NCBI GenBank assembly: GCA_965371785.1
Contig: CBDUZS010000001.1
Coordinates: forward strand, 1 to 64,000
Length of the DNA stretch: 64,000 nucleotides
Source: CBDUZS01 sp965371785
GTDB lineage: Bacteria; Fermentibacterota; Fermentibacteria; Fermentibacterales; JCC-6
Direction of reading: 5' to 3'
Shown: one piece after another, positions 51,700-58,803 of the stretch
Position numbering within the stretch: position 1 is the first letter of the stretch
Layout: each line of letters begins with the position of its first letter
Program-made: the position numbers and the translations under genes
The notes under the pieces: model-generated
The model's database searches: none
What the model was told of the DNA's origin: nothing
The model's input: the letters and a program-made list of their open reading frames with translations, nothing else

Positions 51700-52718
51700 T
51701 TCGCCCCCAGTTCAGCAGCGATGACCACGGTCTCGGTCGTGGTCATTCTTCCGCCATCGGAATCGATTTCCTCGAGAAGCAGCAGGTACTGGCCCATCGG
51801 AAGTATCTCATCGCTGTCATCTCTGCCGTTCCATTCGATCAAATCCCCGGCCGTTCCGGATTCTACGATGTGGGCGACTGCCCTCCCGGTTCTGTCGAAC
51901 AGGGTCAGTACGAACCTGCTTCCGGGCATTCCGCCGTATTCGATCAGCATGAACTCATCGAGTGAAGGTGCAAAAGGATTACCGGTCACGTCGAGATGGA
52001 AGTAGTCGGGAATTGCGGGATCGAATATCTGCAGGTCCGACTGGTACCGGGGAAGAATCTGGTAGCCGCTCGTGTAGGGAGGTTCAGAATCGTACTGCCC
52101 GCCCAGACCTGTGATGAATAGCCTGGTCCCGGTATTGATTCCCGACACGCTGATACCCGTTGTTTCGCTGACCCTGACCGACACGGCTGCAGAGCCGTTC
52201 CATACATCGAAGTTGTACCCTCCTCCAGCAGAGGAAGGAGCAGAGGCAACGCTCACCCATTGGCTCAAAGCCTGGTTTCCGAGAGCCAGCAACAGACCCT
52301 CCAGGCTTTCGCCGACACTCTGATTCCTGACCATCTGCAGGGGAGATGGAACACCCGGGTGACCGAGATACTCGAAATCGGAAGGTGAATCCGGTGATAT
52401 TTCAACAAGCCCGTTGTACTGCTTGATCTCACCGGTGATCCGCCACCAGTCTCCTGCATCGATCGCTCCGGGTGACGCAGATTCGTAAGCGTATACATTG
52501 ATTCCCGCAGTCTCGTCCTGCACGTAGAAGCTCAGACCTGTTTCGCTGAAGAGGGTACCCTCGCATGTTGCTACAGCTTCGATCGTGACTATCTGCCCCA
52601 GAAGATCCGGGATGCCGTCGCCGTTGCCATCGATTCGTGCTTCAGCTACGGTAATGACCTGGGCCATGAGCGACCCGGCACATACAATGATTGGAAGCGC
52701 CAGAAAGGGTACTCTCAT
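51696..52718 (-). CDS. Secreted OB-fold (nucleic-acid-binding-like) protein with C-terminal sorting module
   Basis: This is a 340-residue secreted protein. The signal peptide is residues 1-19 (MRVPFLALPIIVCAGSLMA). Two OB-fold domains, as in DUF5689/YhcR-type secreted proteins, span ~20-115 (GQIVTIEAVATCEGTLFSE, GDWWRITGEIKQYNGL) and ~120-225 (GTRLFITGLGG). A type IX-like or FlgD-Ig-like module follows at ~240-340 (NPFAPSLDEFMLIEY, IEWNGRDDSDE, GQYLLLLEE). The start at 52718 has GGGGG six bases upstream; a TTG at 52736 is also in frame. It is first in the surface cluster, overlaps the PorV-like gene by ATGA, and may bind external nucleic acid. Confidence 0.82.
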   Translation of the reverse strand: MRVPFLALPIIVCAGSLMAQVITVAEARIDGNGDGIPDLLGQIVTIEAVATCEGTLFSETGLSFYVQDETAGINVYAYESASPGAIDAGDWWRITGEIKQYNGLVEISPDSPSDFEYLGHPGVPSPLQMVRNQSVGESLEGLLLALGNQALSQWVSVASAPSSAGGGYNFDVWNGSAAVSVRVSETTGISVSGINTGTRLFITGLGGQYDSEPPYTSGYQILPRYQSDLQIFDPAIPDYFHLDVTGNPFAPSLDEFMLIEYGGMPGSRFVLTLFDRTGRAVAHIVESGTAGDLIEWNGRDDSDEILPMGQYLLLLEEIDSDGGRMTTTETVVIAAELGAK

Positions 52719-52756
52719 CTCCAGCCCCCTGTCCAAGGGTTCCGCATGTAGATCTG

Positions 52757-54067
52757 CTACCTCGTCGATTCTATTTCGGCATCGGCCAGTTCGGCCGCCC
52801 TGGAGAGCGCTTCTCCCGCGGTCATCCGACCATACAAAGCTATTTCCACGGCTTCGGAGAGAAATTCCCGTCCATCGTACCAGGCAATTATCTGTGGTTC
52901 GAACCGGGCGCAGTCAAGCTGTTCGAGAACGGCCTGCAGCCCGGGATATTCCGCAATCCTCGCGGTAACCTGTGTTTCCAGCAGAGAACTCTGCCTGGCC
53001 GGCAGGTATCCGCTGCCGGCAAACCATCTGGCCTGCTGCTCGGGTTCATTGAACCACTTGATGAACTCCCAGGCGGCAAGGATCCTGGCGGGATCCCCTC
53101 TTCTGAACAGTATTACATTCGTTCCCGCAATGAATACCGCTCTCTCCTCACCCGCAGGGAGGGGTGCAACCCCGATTGTGAAGAAGGAGAGACCGCTATC
53201 CCTTCGCTGCTGCATATCCCTCTCCATGAAGGCAAGTGATGTTACAGAGCCCTGGACCAGGGCAACACGCCCGGCTGCGAACTCCCTCTGGTGCTCGAAT
53301 CCTGTTGACAGATAAGCTGTACGATCCGTGTGTATGAGTGAAACAAGATAGTCCAGTGCCGCAACTCCCTCGGGGGAGCTGAATCCAGTAGCAGTTCCCG
53401 TTTCGTTCAGCACGGTTCCGCCTGCCTGCGCAAGGAGGCATTCGAACATCCACACGCTGGATGTAAACGCCGTGCCCCACCTGTCCTCATCGTCGTTAAG
53501 GTCCCCGTCGTTGTTGCCATCGAGCGTGAGAGCTTTGAGAAGCTCTCTATGTTCTTCCCACGTACCGGCCGGTGAGAGATCCTGTTCACTGAAGAGCTCT
53601 CTGTTGTAGTAGATGACGGGAACACTCTTGTTGAAAGGGAAACTGTAAATCCTGCCATCGAATGTGCTGTTGTCACGGAAGACAGGATAAAGATCCTCCC
53701 ACATCTCAGCAGTGAACGTAGTGTCCACCCGCATCAGCGAATCGAGCGGAACGAGAACTTCGCCCCCGATCAGTTGAGCGGTCCATGTTTCGTATGCCTG
53801 GGCCAGATCCGGAGGATCTCCCGCCATTACACTGGCCATTATTTTCTGGCTGAGTGCCCTGTAATTCCCCATACAGACCGGGATGATCTCTATACCTGGA
53901 TGACCGGCATTGAAATCGGCAATGAGTGAGTCTTCGAGCATTTCCCCGAGGGGGCCGCCCATGGCATGCCAGAAGACAATCCTGACCCCGCCCCCACCGT
54001 GTGGCCCGCTGCCGCATGCCATGAGTATCGACATGAGCAGGATACATGCAGCACAGAATTTGTTCAC
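52757..54067 (-). CDS. Extracellular solute-binding lipoprotein (MalE/UgpB type)
   Basis: This is a 436-residue lipoprotein with lipobox LMAC (Cys18). It has the family 1 solute-binding fold of sugar or glycerol-phosphate ABC transporters: VRIVFWHAMGGPLGEMLEDS, MASVMAGDPPDLAQAYETW, FPFNKSVPVIYYNRELF, AWEFIKWFNEPEQQARWFAG. The ligand is unknown. The start is the GTG at 54067 with GGAGG five bases upstream; an in-frame ATG at 54127 is rejected because it would bury the signal. No permease or ATPase gene adjoins it, so it may serve a transporter encoded elsewhere. It follows FmdB by 76 bases. Confidence 0.9.
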   Translation of the reverse strand: MNKFCAACILLMSILMACGSGPHGGGGVRIVFWHAMGGPLGEMLEDSLIADFNAGHPGIEIIPVCMGNYRALSQKIMASVMAGDPPDLAQAYETWTAQLIGGEVLVPLDSLMRVDTTFTAEMWEDLYPVFRDNSTFDGRIYSFPFNKSVPVIYYNRELFSEQDLSPAGTWEEHRELLKALTLDGNNDGDLNDDEDRWGTAFTSSVWMFECLLAQAGGTVLNETGTATGFSSPEGVAALDYLVSLIHTDRTAYLSTGFEHQREFAAGRVALVQGSVTSLAFMERDMQQRRDSGLSFFTIGVAPLPAGEERAVFIAGTNVILFRRGDPARILAAWEFIKWFNEPEQQARWFAGSGYLPARQSSLLETQVTARIAEYPGLQAVLEQLDCARFEPQIIAWYDGREFLSEAVEIALYGRMTAGEALSRAAELADAEIESTR

Positions 54068-54143
54068 CGCACCCTCCGGAGTTCCTCGGTCTTTCAGCGT
54101 AGACGATTCCTGGTCAGAACACGGCAAGTGAGAGGTTAAGGAA

Positions 54144-54395
54144 TCAGGATTTTACCGGACATTCTCCTGAGCAGCAGGGAGGGGTATCACCCTTGTCGGA
54201 AGCTTGACAGGCTGATTTCGAATAATCGTTTGCGTGGAAGCCAGCGCCTTTGAAGATCAATCCTCCACCTGCTCCGATGAGACGCACAACCTTTCCGCCA
54301 CACTCTGGGCATCTTTCTAAAGGCTTGTCAGTCATCTGCTGAAAGAGTTCGAATTTATGGTTGCAGTTCTCACATTCGTATTCGTACGTTGGCAT
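54144..54395 (-). CDS. FmdB-family zinc-ribbon regulatory protein
   Basis: This is an 83-residue protein starting MPTYEYECENCNHKFELFQQ, then PLERCPECGGKVVRLIG, the FmdB zinc-ribbon pattern (CxxC and CxxC). The tail is rich in cysteine (PPCCSGECP), which is common in these proteins. FmdB-type proteins are small putative transcription regulators of uncertain role. It is the shortest clearly conserved protein here. It is separated by about 76-84 bases from its neighbours. Confidence 0.9.
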   Translation of the reverse strand: MPTYEYECENCNHKFELFQQMTDKPLERCPECGGKVVRLIGAGGGLIFKGAGFHANDYSKSACQASDKGDTPPCCSGECPVKS

Positions 54396-54479
54396 TATGA
54401 TCCTCCATATTCCTGAACTTCTGCCCGGAAGAACACCCGATTATACAGAACTCCGACGTGTGATTCAAAACGGAACCTG

Positions 54480-55502
54480 TCAGAGAGGTGGGTCTTTCCC
54501 GGTTTCCCCTTCCGACAACTCCTCGACGGTACGTGTGCTCACACCTTCCCTGAGAGCTGAAACAAGCCCGGCAATGATGACGGGAATGAACTGTGTGGCA
54601 TGGAATATTATTGCCATGACCTTGGCTGAATCACTCTCGATTCCGGTAATTGCAGGAAAGATCACACCCAGAGCGTAATGAACCGTTCCCGTTCCGGCAG
54701 GGGTTGGTATCAGCATCCCGAATCCTGCCAGAACGAGAATGAGTACGGGATAGTACCACCTGAGCTGGAGGCCCAGGCTGAAGAATACGGGCACGACGGA
54801 GATGACCAGGCAGGCCCAGATGCAGAGCGACAGGAGAGCCACCACAAGAACTTCGGTACGATTCCTGAGAACCTCGAGCCCCTCTGCGAAAGAGGTCAGT
54901 ATCGCTTCCACCTTACCGGCAAAACCGTGAAACCTGAAGAGCCTGATTGGAGCAGTGATAACGCCGATCACCTTCTCCCGCCAGATCCGAAGCATGATAA
55001 GGACCAGCAGGACCACCAGGTACATCGCGGTGGCTGCAACGAAACCGGTGCGGATACCCGAATCGAGCGTGTTCCACATCGCACCAAGGACGCAGAGAGT
55101 CATTGCCGAGAGTGTCAATCCATCGAAAAGCCTGGCAAGAACTACCGTCGCAAAAGATGCCGCTCTGGGAATCCCGGTTTTTCGAGAGAGGAGAAGAGCC
55201 CGCAGGATCTCACCGACTCTCCCGGGGAGCAGCGAATTCACCATGAACCCGGTTACGAGTGGACCCGTTGCAGTCCTGAACGATACTCTCGAAATGGGAC
55301 CGAGCAGAATTTTCCATCTGTAGATCCGGAAGACGTAGCTGAGAGCAAGGAATGGCAGAACCGCCAGAAGTGGAAGCCAGGACGTTTCGCCGAAGGCGGA
55401 GAACAGATCCGGCAGATTGGTTTTCCTGAAAGTGAGGAAGAGCGCCAGCGCCGCGATGACGAGGCCGATCGTCACGTTTCTCCAGGTTCTGCCTTTCAGC
55501 AA
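54480..55502 (-). CDS. Flippase-like/lysylphosphatidylglycerol synthase TM-domain protein (UPF0104 family)
   Basis: This is a 340-residue inner-membrane protein with about eight helices. RIYRWKILL and the stretch TGFMVNSLLPGRVGEILRAL are the family signature, followed by PTPAGTGTVHYAL in the last third. This family (AglD/MprF TM-like) is linked to lipid or lipid-linked sugar transport. The ATG at 55502 lies seven bases inside gmhA, so it is coupled to the LPS-sugar genes gmhA and rmlD, which supports a role in lipid or envelope sugar export. Confidence 0.87.
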   Translation of the reverse strand: MLKGRTWRNVTIGLVIAALALFLTFRKTNLPDLFSAFGETSWLPLLAVLPFLALSYVFRIYRWKILLGPISRVSFRTATGPLVTGFMVNSLLPGRVGEILRALLLSRKTGIPRAASFATVVLARLFDGLTLSAMTLCVLGAMWNTLDSGIRTGFVAATAMYLVVLLVLIMLRIWREKVIGVITAPIRLFRFHGFAGKVEAILTSFAEGLEVLRNRTEVLVVALLSLCIWACLVISVVPVFFSLGLQLRWYYPVLILVLAGFGMLIPTPAGTGTVHYALGVIFPAITGIESDSAKVMAIIFHATQFIPVIIAGLVSALREGVSTRTVEELSEGETGKDPPL

Positions 55503-56077
55503 TCGCAGCCTCCATCGCCAGACGTCATGATCTTCTCGATAGCCCAGCAGATGGAATGGCCCGCAACGAGGATGGCCTCCTGTGAATGGCTCGTCAGGCT
55601 GCTTGGAGATACGAAATGAACATCGGACAGTGCTGCGAGCTCACATGATCTGTTACCGGTCAGCGAAACAACCTTCATTCCAATACTACCGGCTGCCTTT
55701 GCCGCCTCCACGATACTCTCAGAATTTCCGCTGGTCGACAGCGCAAAGAGTACATCATCTTTTCTGCCGAGTGCCTGAACCTGCCTTGCGTAAACCTCCC
55801 TGAACCCGTAATCATTCGCCAACGCGGTGATAACCGCGTTGTCCGCGGTCAGGGCGATCGCCCGGAATCCTTTTCGCTCGAGTCTGAATCGACCCACGAG
55901 TTCTCCTGCAAAGTGCTGAGCGTCAGCCGCGCTGCCTCCGTTGCCGCAGAAGAAGATCGATCCCCCTCTCTGCAGTGCTTCGACGCAGAGTGTGACTGCC
56001 TCTCCAATACTCTTCCTGTCAATTGCCTTCACGGCCGCTTCGGCCGCGTTCAGATATTCTTCCAGTGTTTCAGACAA
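55496..56077 (-). CDS. gmhA: D-sedoheptulose 7-phosphate isomerase (SIS domain)
   Basis: This is a 193-residue enzyme that turns sedoheptulose 7-phosphate into D-glycero-D-manno-heptose 7-phosphate, the first step to LPS heptose. Motifs seen are FFCGNGGSAADAQHFAGELV, FALSTSGNSESIVEAAKAAG (the part that is duplicated upstream of rmlD) and SLTSHSQEAILVAGHSIC. I chose the TTG at 56077: it gives the family length (E. coli 192) and sits eight bases inside the rmlD stop. An ATG at 56104 lies further inside rmlD. It overlaps the flippase gene by seven bases. Confidence 0.9.
   Translation of the reverse strand: MSETLEEYLNAAEAAVKAIDRKSIGEAVTLCVEALQRGGSIFFCGNGGSAADAQHFAGELVGRFRLERKGFRAIALTADNAVITALANDYGFREVYARQVQALGRKDDVLFALSTSGNSESIVEAAKAAGSIGMKVVSLTGNRSCELAALSDVHFVSPSSLTSHSQEAILVAGHSICWAIEKIMTSGDGGCDC
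55689..55742 (-). repeat. Parent segment in gmhA of the duplicated 54 bp
   Basis: These 54 bases of gmhA, coding for the phosphate-binding STSGNSESIVEAAKAAG stretch, recur in inverted orientation at 57022-57075, with 48 of 54 positions matching by my count and a 20-base exact run. Confidence 0.85.
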
Positions 56078-56867
56078 TGTCTTCCATCCACCTTTCGACA
56101 GCATCCCACGCCGGTGGGAGGAGAATGCCCCTGCCAGTGCCAAGGACGGAACAGGCCGGTCTCGGTGCGTCCACTCCCAGCTCCCTCCAGGTAACGGGAG
56201 TGATCCTGCCTTTTCCAAGTATCCTGCTGAGCCCTTCCGCAATACTGAAGGGAGTCATAGCGCCCTGATTCACCAGATGGAAGATACCGGATTCACCGTT
56301 CCTGACAATGGTTACGATAGCATCAGCCAGGTCGGGAGCATAGGTCAGAGAGGATGTCTGGTCGGTTACGGCCATGACCTCCTGATTCGTCTCGAACTTC
56401 TTCCAGAATGCCGGAACCAGCCCACTGCATCCTCCGTACAGCCAGGAGGTCCGGACGACAACGTTGCTCGCACCGGCAAGCACAGCCTTCTCTCCAGATA
56501 TCTTGCTTCTTGCATATTCGTTAACTGGATCAACCTGTTCGTCTTCCAGTATCGGCAGGCAATCGGTCCTGTTGAATACGTGATCGGTCGAGATGGTGAG
56601 GAGAGAGACTCCCGTCGAGGCTAGAAGGGATACACCGTAAGAGTTCACTTCCATCGCAAGAGAGGGGTTCCTCTCACAGAGGTCTACATCGGAAAGAGCA
56701 GCACAGTTCACTATCCATTCCGGTTTTACGGTGGCAACAAACGAGTCAACCTGCTCCGGGGAGGTGATATCGAGTTCGTTGATATCGACTCCGTATACAT
56801 CCGTCCCGAACGCATTCAGAACGAAACGCCCGAGCAGTCCGTCACTTCCGGTAACAAGTACTTTCAT
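56070..56867 (-). CDS. rmlD: dTDP-4-dehydrorhamnose reductase-like protein (RmlD family)
   Basis: This is a 265-residue extended-SDR enzyme that makes dTDP-rhamnose or a related dTDP-sugar for surface polysaccharide. Motifs are KVLVTGSDGLLGRFVLNAFG (NAD-binding), VDINELDITSPEQV, WIVNCAALSDVDLCE, ISTDHVFNR, and the catalytic YARSKISGEKAV (Y-x3-K), then VVVRTSWLYGG. The start is the ATG at 56867 with GGAGG four bases upstream; an in-frame ATG at 56894 is rejected. The end overlaps gmhA. The other rml genes are not adjacent, so a different dTDP-sugar product cannot be excluded. Confidence 0.88.
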   Translation of the reverse strand: MKVLVTGSDGLLGRFVLNAFGTDVYGVDINELDITSPEQVDSFVATVKPEWIVNCAALSDVDLCERNPSLAMEVNSYGVSLLASTGVSLLTISTDHVFNRTDCLPILEDEQVDPVNEYARSKISGEKAVLAGASNVVVRTSWLYGGCSGLVPAFWKKFETNQEVMAVTDQTSSLTYAPDLADAIVTIVRNGESGIFHLVNQGAMTPFSIAEGLSRILGKGRITPVTWRELGVDAPRPACSVLGTGRGILLPPAWDAVERWMEDIV

Positions 56868-57088
56868 CTTCCCTCCGCAGGGAAAATACTCCAAGTAAAA
56901 GCGTTCAGGAACCCTTGTGCCGTCTCTTCCGGTAAAGAAGCCCCCGGGAGTTTTCCAGGGGAGGATTTTCGAGTATTCTTGCAGGACGATTCATGCTCGG
57001 AGGGTCCTTCGAACAGGTACAGCTATCGACCAGCGGAGATTCTGAGAGTATCGTGGAGCCTGCAAAGGCACCGGGGGGAAGGAAGCGA
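56868..57088. promoter_or_regulatory. Divergent gap between rmlD and a small exported protein
   Basis: This 221-base gap carries the gmhA-derived fragment (57022-57075) immediately before the TTG start at 57089, and an imperfect GC hairpin (CCCCCGGGAGTTTTCCAGGGG, 56941-56961). No clear -35/-10 pair is visible in either direction. The ribosome site GGAAGGAAG (57077-57085) of the rightward gene touches the end of the fragment. Confidence 0.4.
57022..57075 (+). repeat. Displaced 54-bp gmhA fragment (inverted relative to gmhA)
   Basis: Rightward, this stretch copies codons of gmhA for STSG(N/D)SESIVE, six mismatches in 54 by my count, and keeps gmhA's frame so that a longer reading begins VQLSTSGDSESIVEPAKAPG. 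It lies just upstream of the likely TTG start of the next gene and is probably non-coding. Confidence 0.85.
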
Positions 57089-57532
57089 TTGAGGACCTGT
57101 ACCAGGATCAGCATCCTCAGCATAGCATTTTGTTTGATAACCGGTTCCGTTGAAGGAAATTCTTCGGAAGCCCTCTACAGGCTTGGACTGGTCACCGAGA
57201 GGCTGTTGGAAATAGGCGAGGAGATGCTCGGGGATCCGGTTTCCGGAACCATCGTTCTCGGGGACACCGTGAGCATTCGAATAGACTTTGCCACCGAATA
57301 CTCCTACCACATTCACATCTGGACGGATTCGATCTTCAACGTACTCAGATTCTGGATCAATTCTCCCGATAGTTCACTCGAAAACTCTGCGCAGGGTGAT
57401 CACACGGCTCTTGTAGTATTCCCTGACATGCCGGGCGAACACATACTCTACATCGAGATGATCGAGGGATGGGATTCGGATTCAGCAGGATATGCTGCGG
57501 CGCTCTTCAGGTACAGGAGACAGACGCTCTGA
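57089..57532 (+). CDS. Small exported protein, unknown function
   Basis: This is a 147-residue protein. Beginning at TTG 57089 (GGAAGG upstream), it has a clean signal peptide: MRTCTRISILSIAFCLITGS, cleaved about residue 24. A longer in-frame start (ATG 56993) would include the gmhA-like fragment before the signal sequence, which is unlikely. The mature part has strands such as DTVSIRIDFATEYSYHIHIW and DHTALVVFPDMPGEHILYIE, like a beta-sandwich. I do not recognise a family. Its end overlaps the leftward TrmN6-like gene by 51 bases, tail to tail. Confidence 0.7.
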   Translation: MRTCTRISILSIAFCLITGSVEGNSSEALYRLGLVTERLLEIGEEMLGDPVSGTIVLGDTVSIRIDFATEYSYHIHIWTDSIFNVLRFWINSPDSSLENSAQGDHTALVVFPDMPGEHILYIEMIEGWDSDSAGYAAALFRYRRQTL

Positions 57533-58156
57533 TTTCCGGGGAACAATTTCCAGGATCGTTTTCTGCGGCAGCAGTTCGAAGGCTTTCTGCTCCGAACGGA
57601 ATGCTTCGATAACCAAGATCACAGCCGGCTGCCCGTTTTCGCCGACGGGTTGAAGGCTGCATGGATTCAGACCGGTAGCACTGCACCCGGTGAGTATCCT
57701 GCAGAGTTCAGCAGGTCGATTCACCATCACCATTCGTCCACCCATTCTGAGCAGATGAGATGCCGAGCGGAGGAATTCGTAAATCAGAAGGTCGTCACCG
57801 CTTCTGGCAACGCTTCTCTCGGACTCGGGAGAAACCCTGCCCCGTTCGGAAACGTTGTAAGGCGGATTCATGAGAACAAGGTCTGCACAGCCCTCGGGAA
57901 AAACCTTCGTGACGTCCTCTACGAGACAGCAGACAGGATTGTATTGGAGTTCCGGATGCCTTGCGGCAGCATCCTTCGAGCGCAGAAGAGCTTCGTATCG
58001 GCAATCGATTCCGGTCCACCTGCAACCGCTATTGGCAAGATGAGCCTCGATAATCGCACCACCCGCACCCGACCCGAGCTCGAACACTATGGAGCCTGCT
58101 TCCAGACCGGTCACTGAAGCGGCAAGGACAAGAGTGTCCGATGTGATCTCACTCAT
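57482..58156 (-). CDS. TrmN6-like (small-domain) SAM-dependent methyltransferase
   Basis: This is a 224-residue methyltransferase, close in style to tRNA1(Val) A37 N6-methyltransferase (TrmN6/YfiC). The SAM motif FELGSGAGGAIIEAHLA, ADLVLMNPPYNV (NPPY, the N6-amino-methylase signature) and the downstream GGRMVMVNRPAE fit the family. The C-terminus is basic (IVPRKSERLSPVPEERRS). The ATG at 58156 gives MSEITSDTLVLAASV; the 324 bases of open frame upstream overlap the next gene and are rejected. Overlap with the gene at 57089-57532 is 51 bases. Confidence 0.83.
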   Translation of the reverse strand: MSEITSDTLVLAASVTGLEAGSIVFELGSGAGGAIIEAHLANSGCRWTGIDCRYEALLRSKDAAARHPELQYNPVCCLVEDVTKVFPEGCADLVLMNPPYNVSERGRVSPESERSVARSGDDLLIYEFLRSASHLLRMGGRMVMVNRPAELCRILTGCSATGLNPCSLQPVGENGQPAVILVIEAFRSEQKAFELLPQKTILEIVPRKSERLSPVPEERRSISC

Positions 58157-58175
58157 GGGGAAATTCCCGATGTGC

Positions 58176-58787
58176 TCACCTGTAGTTGGCCTTGGCGACC
58201 CCCCATGTGAAGAGTGTGTCGCCAGAGGATTCGAGCCTGTAATCCTCCCACACGCGGATGGACCACAGACCGTAGTCACTCTCGATAAGATGGATCTTCG
58301 CATAGCCAATTGCGGGAGAATCCCAGCCGCAGTACTCGCTGCTTGCAACGACGATCTCGTATTCGCGGTACATGATCGTGGAATCACTGGGTGCCGTATC
58401 GTCAGGATAATCGGGCATGACGATGAGGTCCATCGAGACAAGGCTGTCTTCCGGATAGCTGCCCCCCGCGGAGATGGCAATCCCGAATACGGTATCCATG
58501 ACGTTGTACTCGACTGAATAATCCCAGTTGCTGAACTCGAGCCAGCCGCCGTAATAGAGGGTGTCCTGCGGATCTGCCTGAAAAACGTACGTGGAATCGA
58601 AACACTGCATGTAGGTAATGTTGTGAGCCTCGAACGTGCTTTTCAGGTTGGCAAGAACTGCGGATGGGAAGTAGGGGTCATACCACTGGTAAGATGGCTC
58701 CTCCGGATACTCTGGTATCCGTGGTTCGAAGAAGGAGCACGCCAGGGGAATCAGGAGAACGAGACCCAGGAGATACAGTTTCCGCAT
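58176..58787 (-). CDS. Lipoprotein of unknown function
   Basis: This is a 203-residue lipoprotein starting MRKLYLLGLVLLIPLACSFF, with lipobox PLAC (Cys17), at the ATG at 58787 with GGAGG four bases upstream. An N-terminal Pro-rich linker (EPRIPEYPEEPSYQ) is followed by a domain like the NTF2-type lipoproteins of these genomes (AVLANLKSTFEAHNITYMQC, then SYPEDSLVSMD, and GLWSIRVWEDYRLE at the end). No motif gives a function. It follows the large barrel gene by 16 bases. Confidence 0.75.
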   Translation of the reverse strand: MRKLYLLGLVLLIPLACSFFEPRIPEYPEEPSYQWYDPYFPSAVLANLKSTFEAHNITYMQCFDSTYVFQADPQDTLYYGGWLEFSNWDYSVEYNVMDTVFGIAISAGGSYPEDSLVSMDLIVMPDYPDDTAPSDSTIMYREYEIVVASSEYCGWDSPAIGYAKIHLIESDYGLWSIRVWEDYRLESSGDTLFTWGVAKANYR

Positions 58788-58803
58788 TTTTCCTCCATCA
58801 ACC

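Noticed and set aside
56993..57088. Longer start for the small exported protein that includes the gmhA-like peptide
   Set aside because: The signal peptide begins at residue 33 of that reading, and a TTG with GGAAGG directly precedes it. The gmhA-like stretch is better treated as non-coding.
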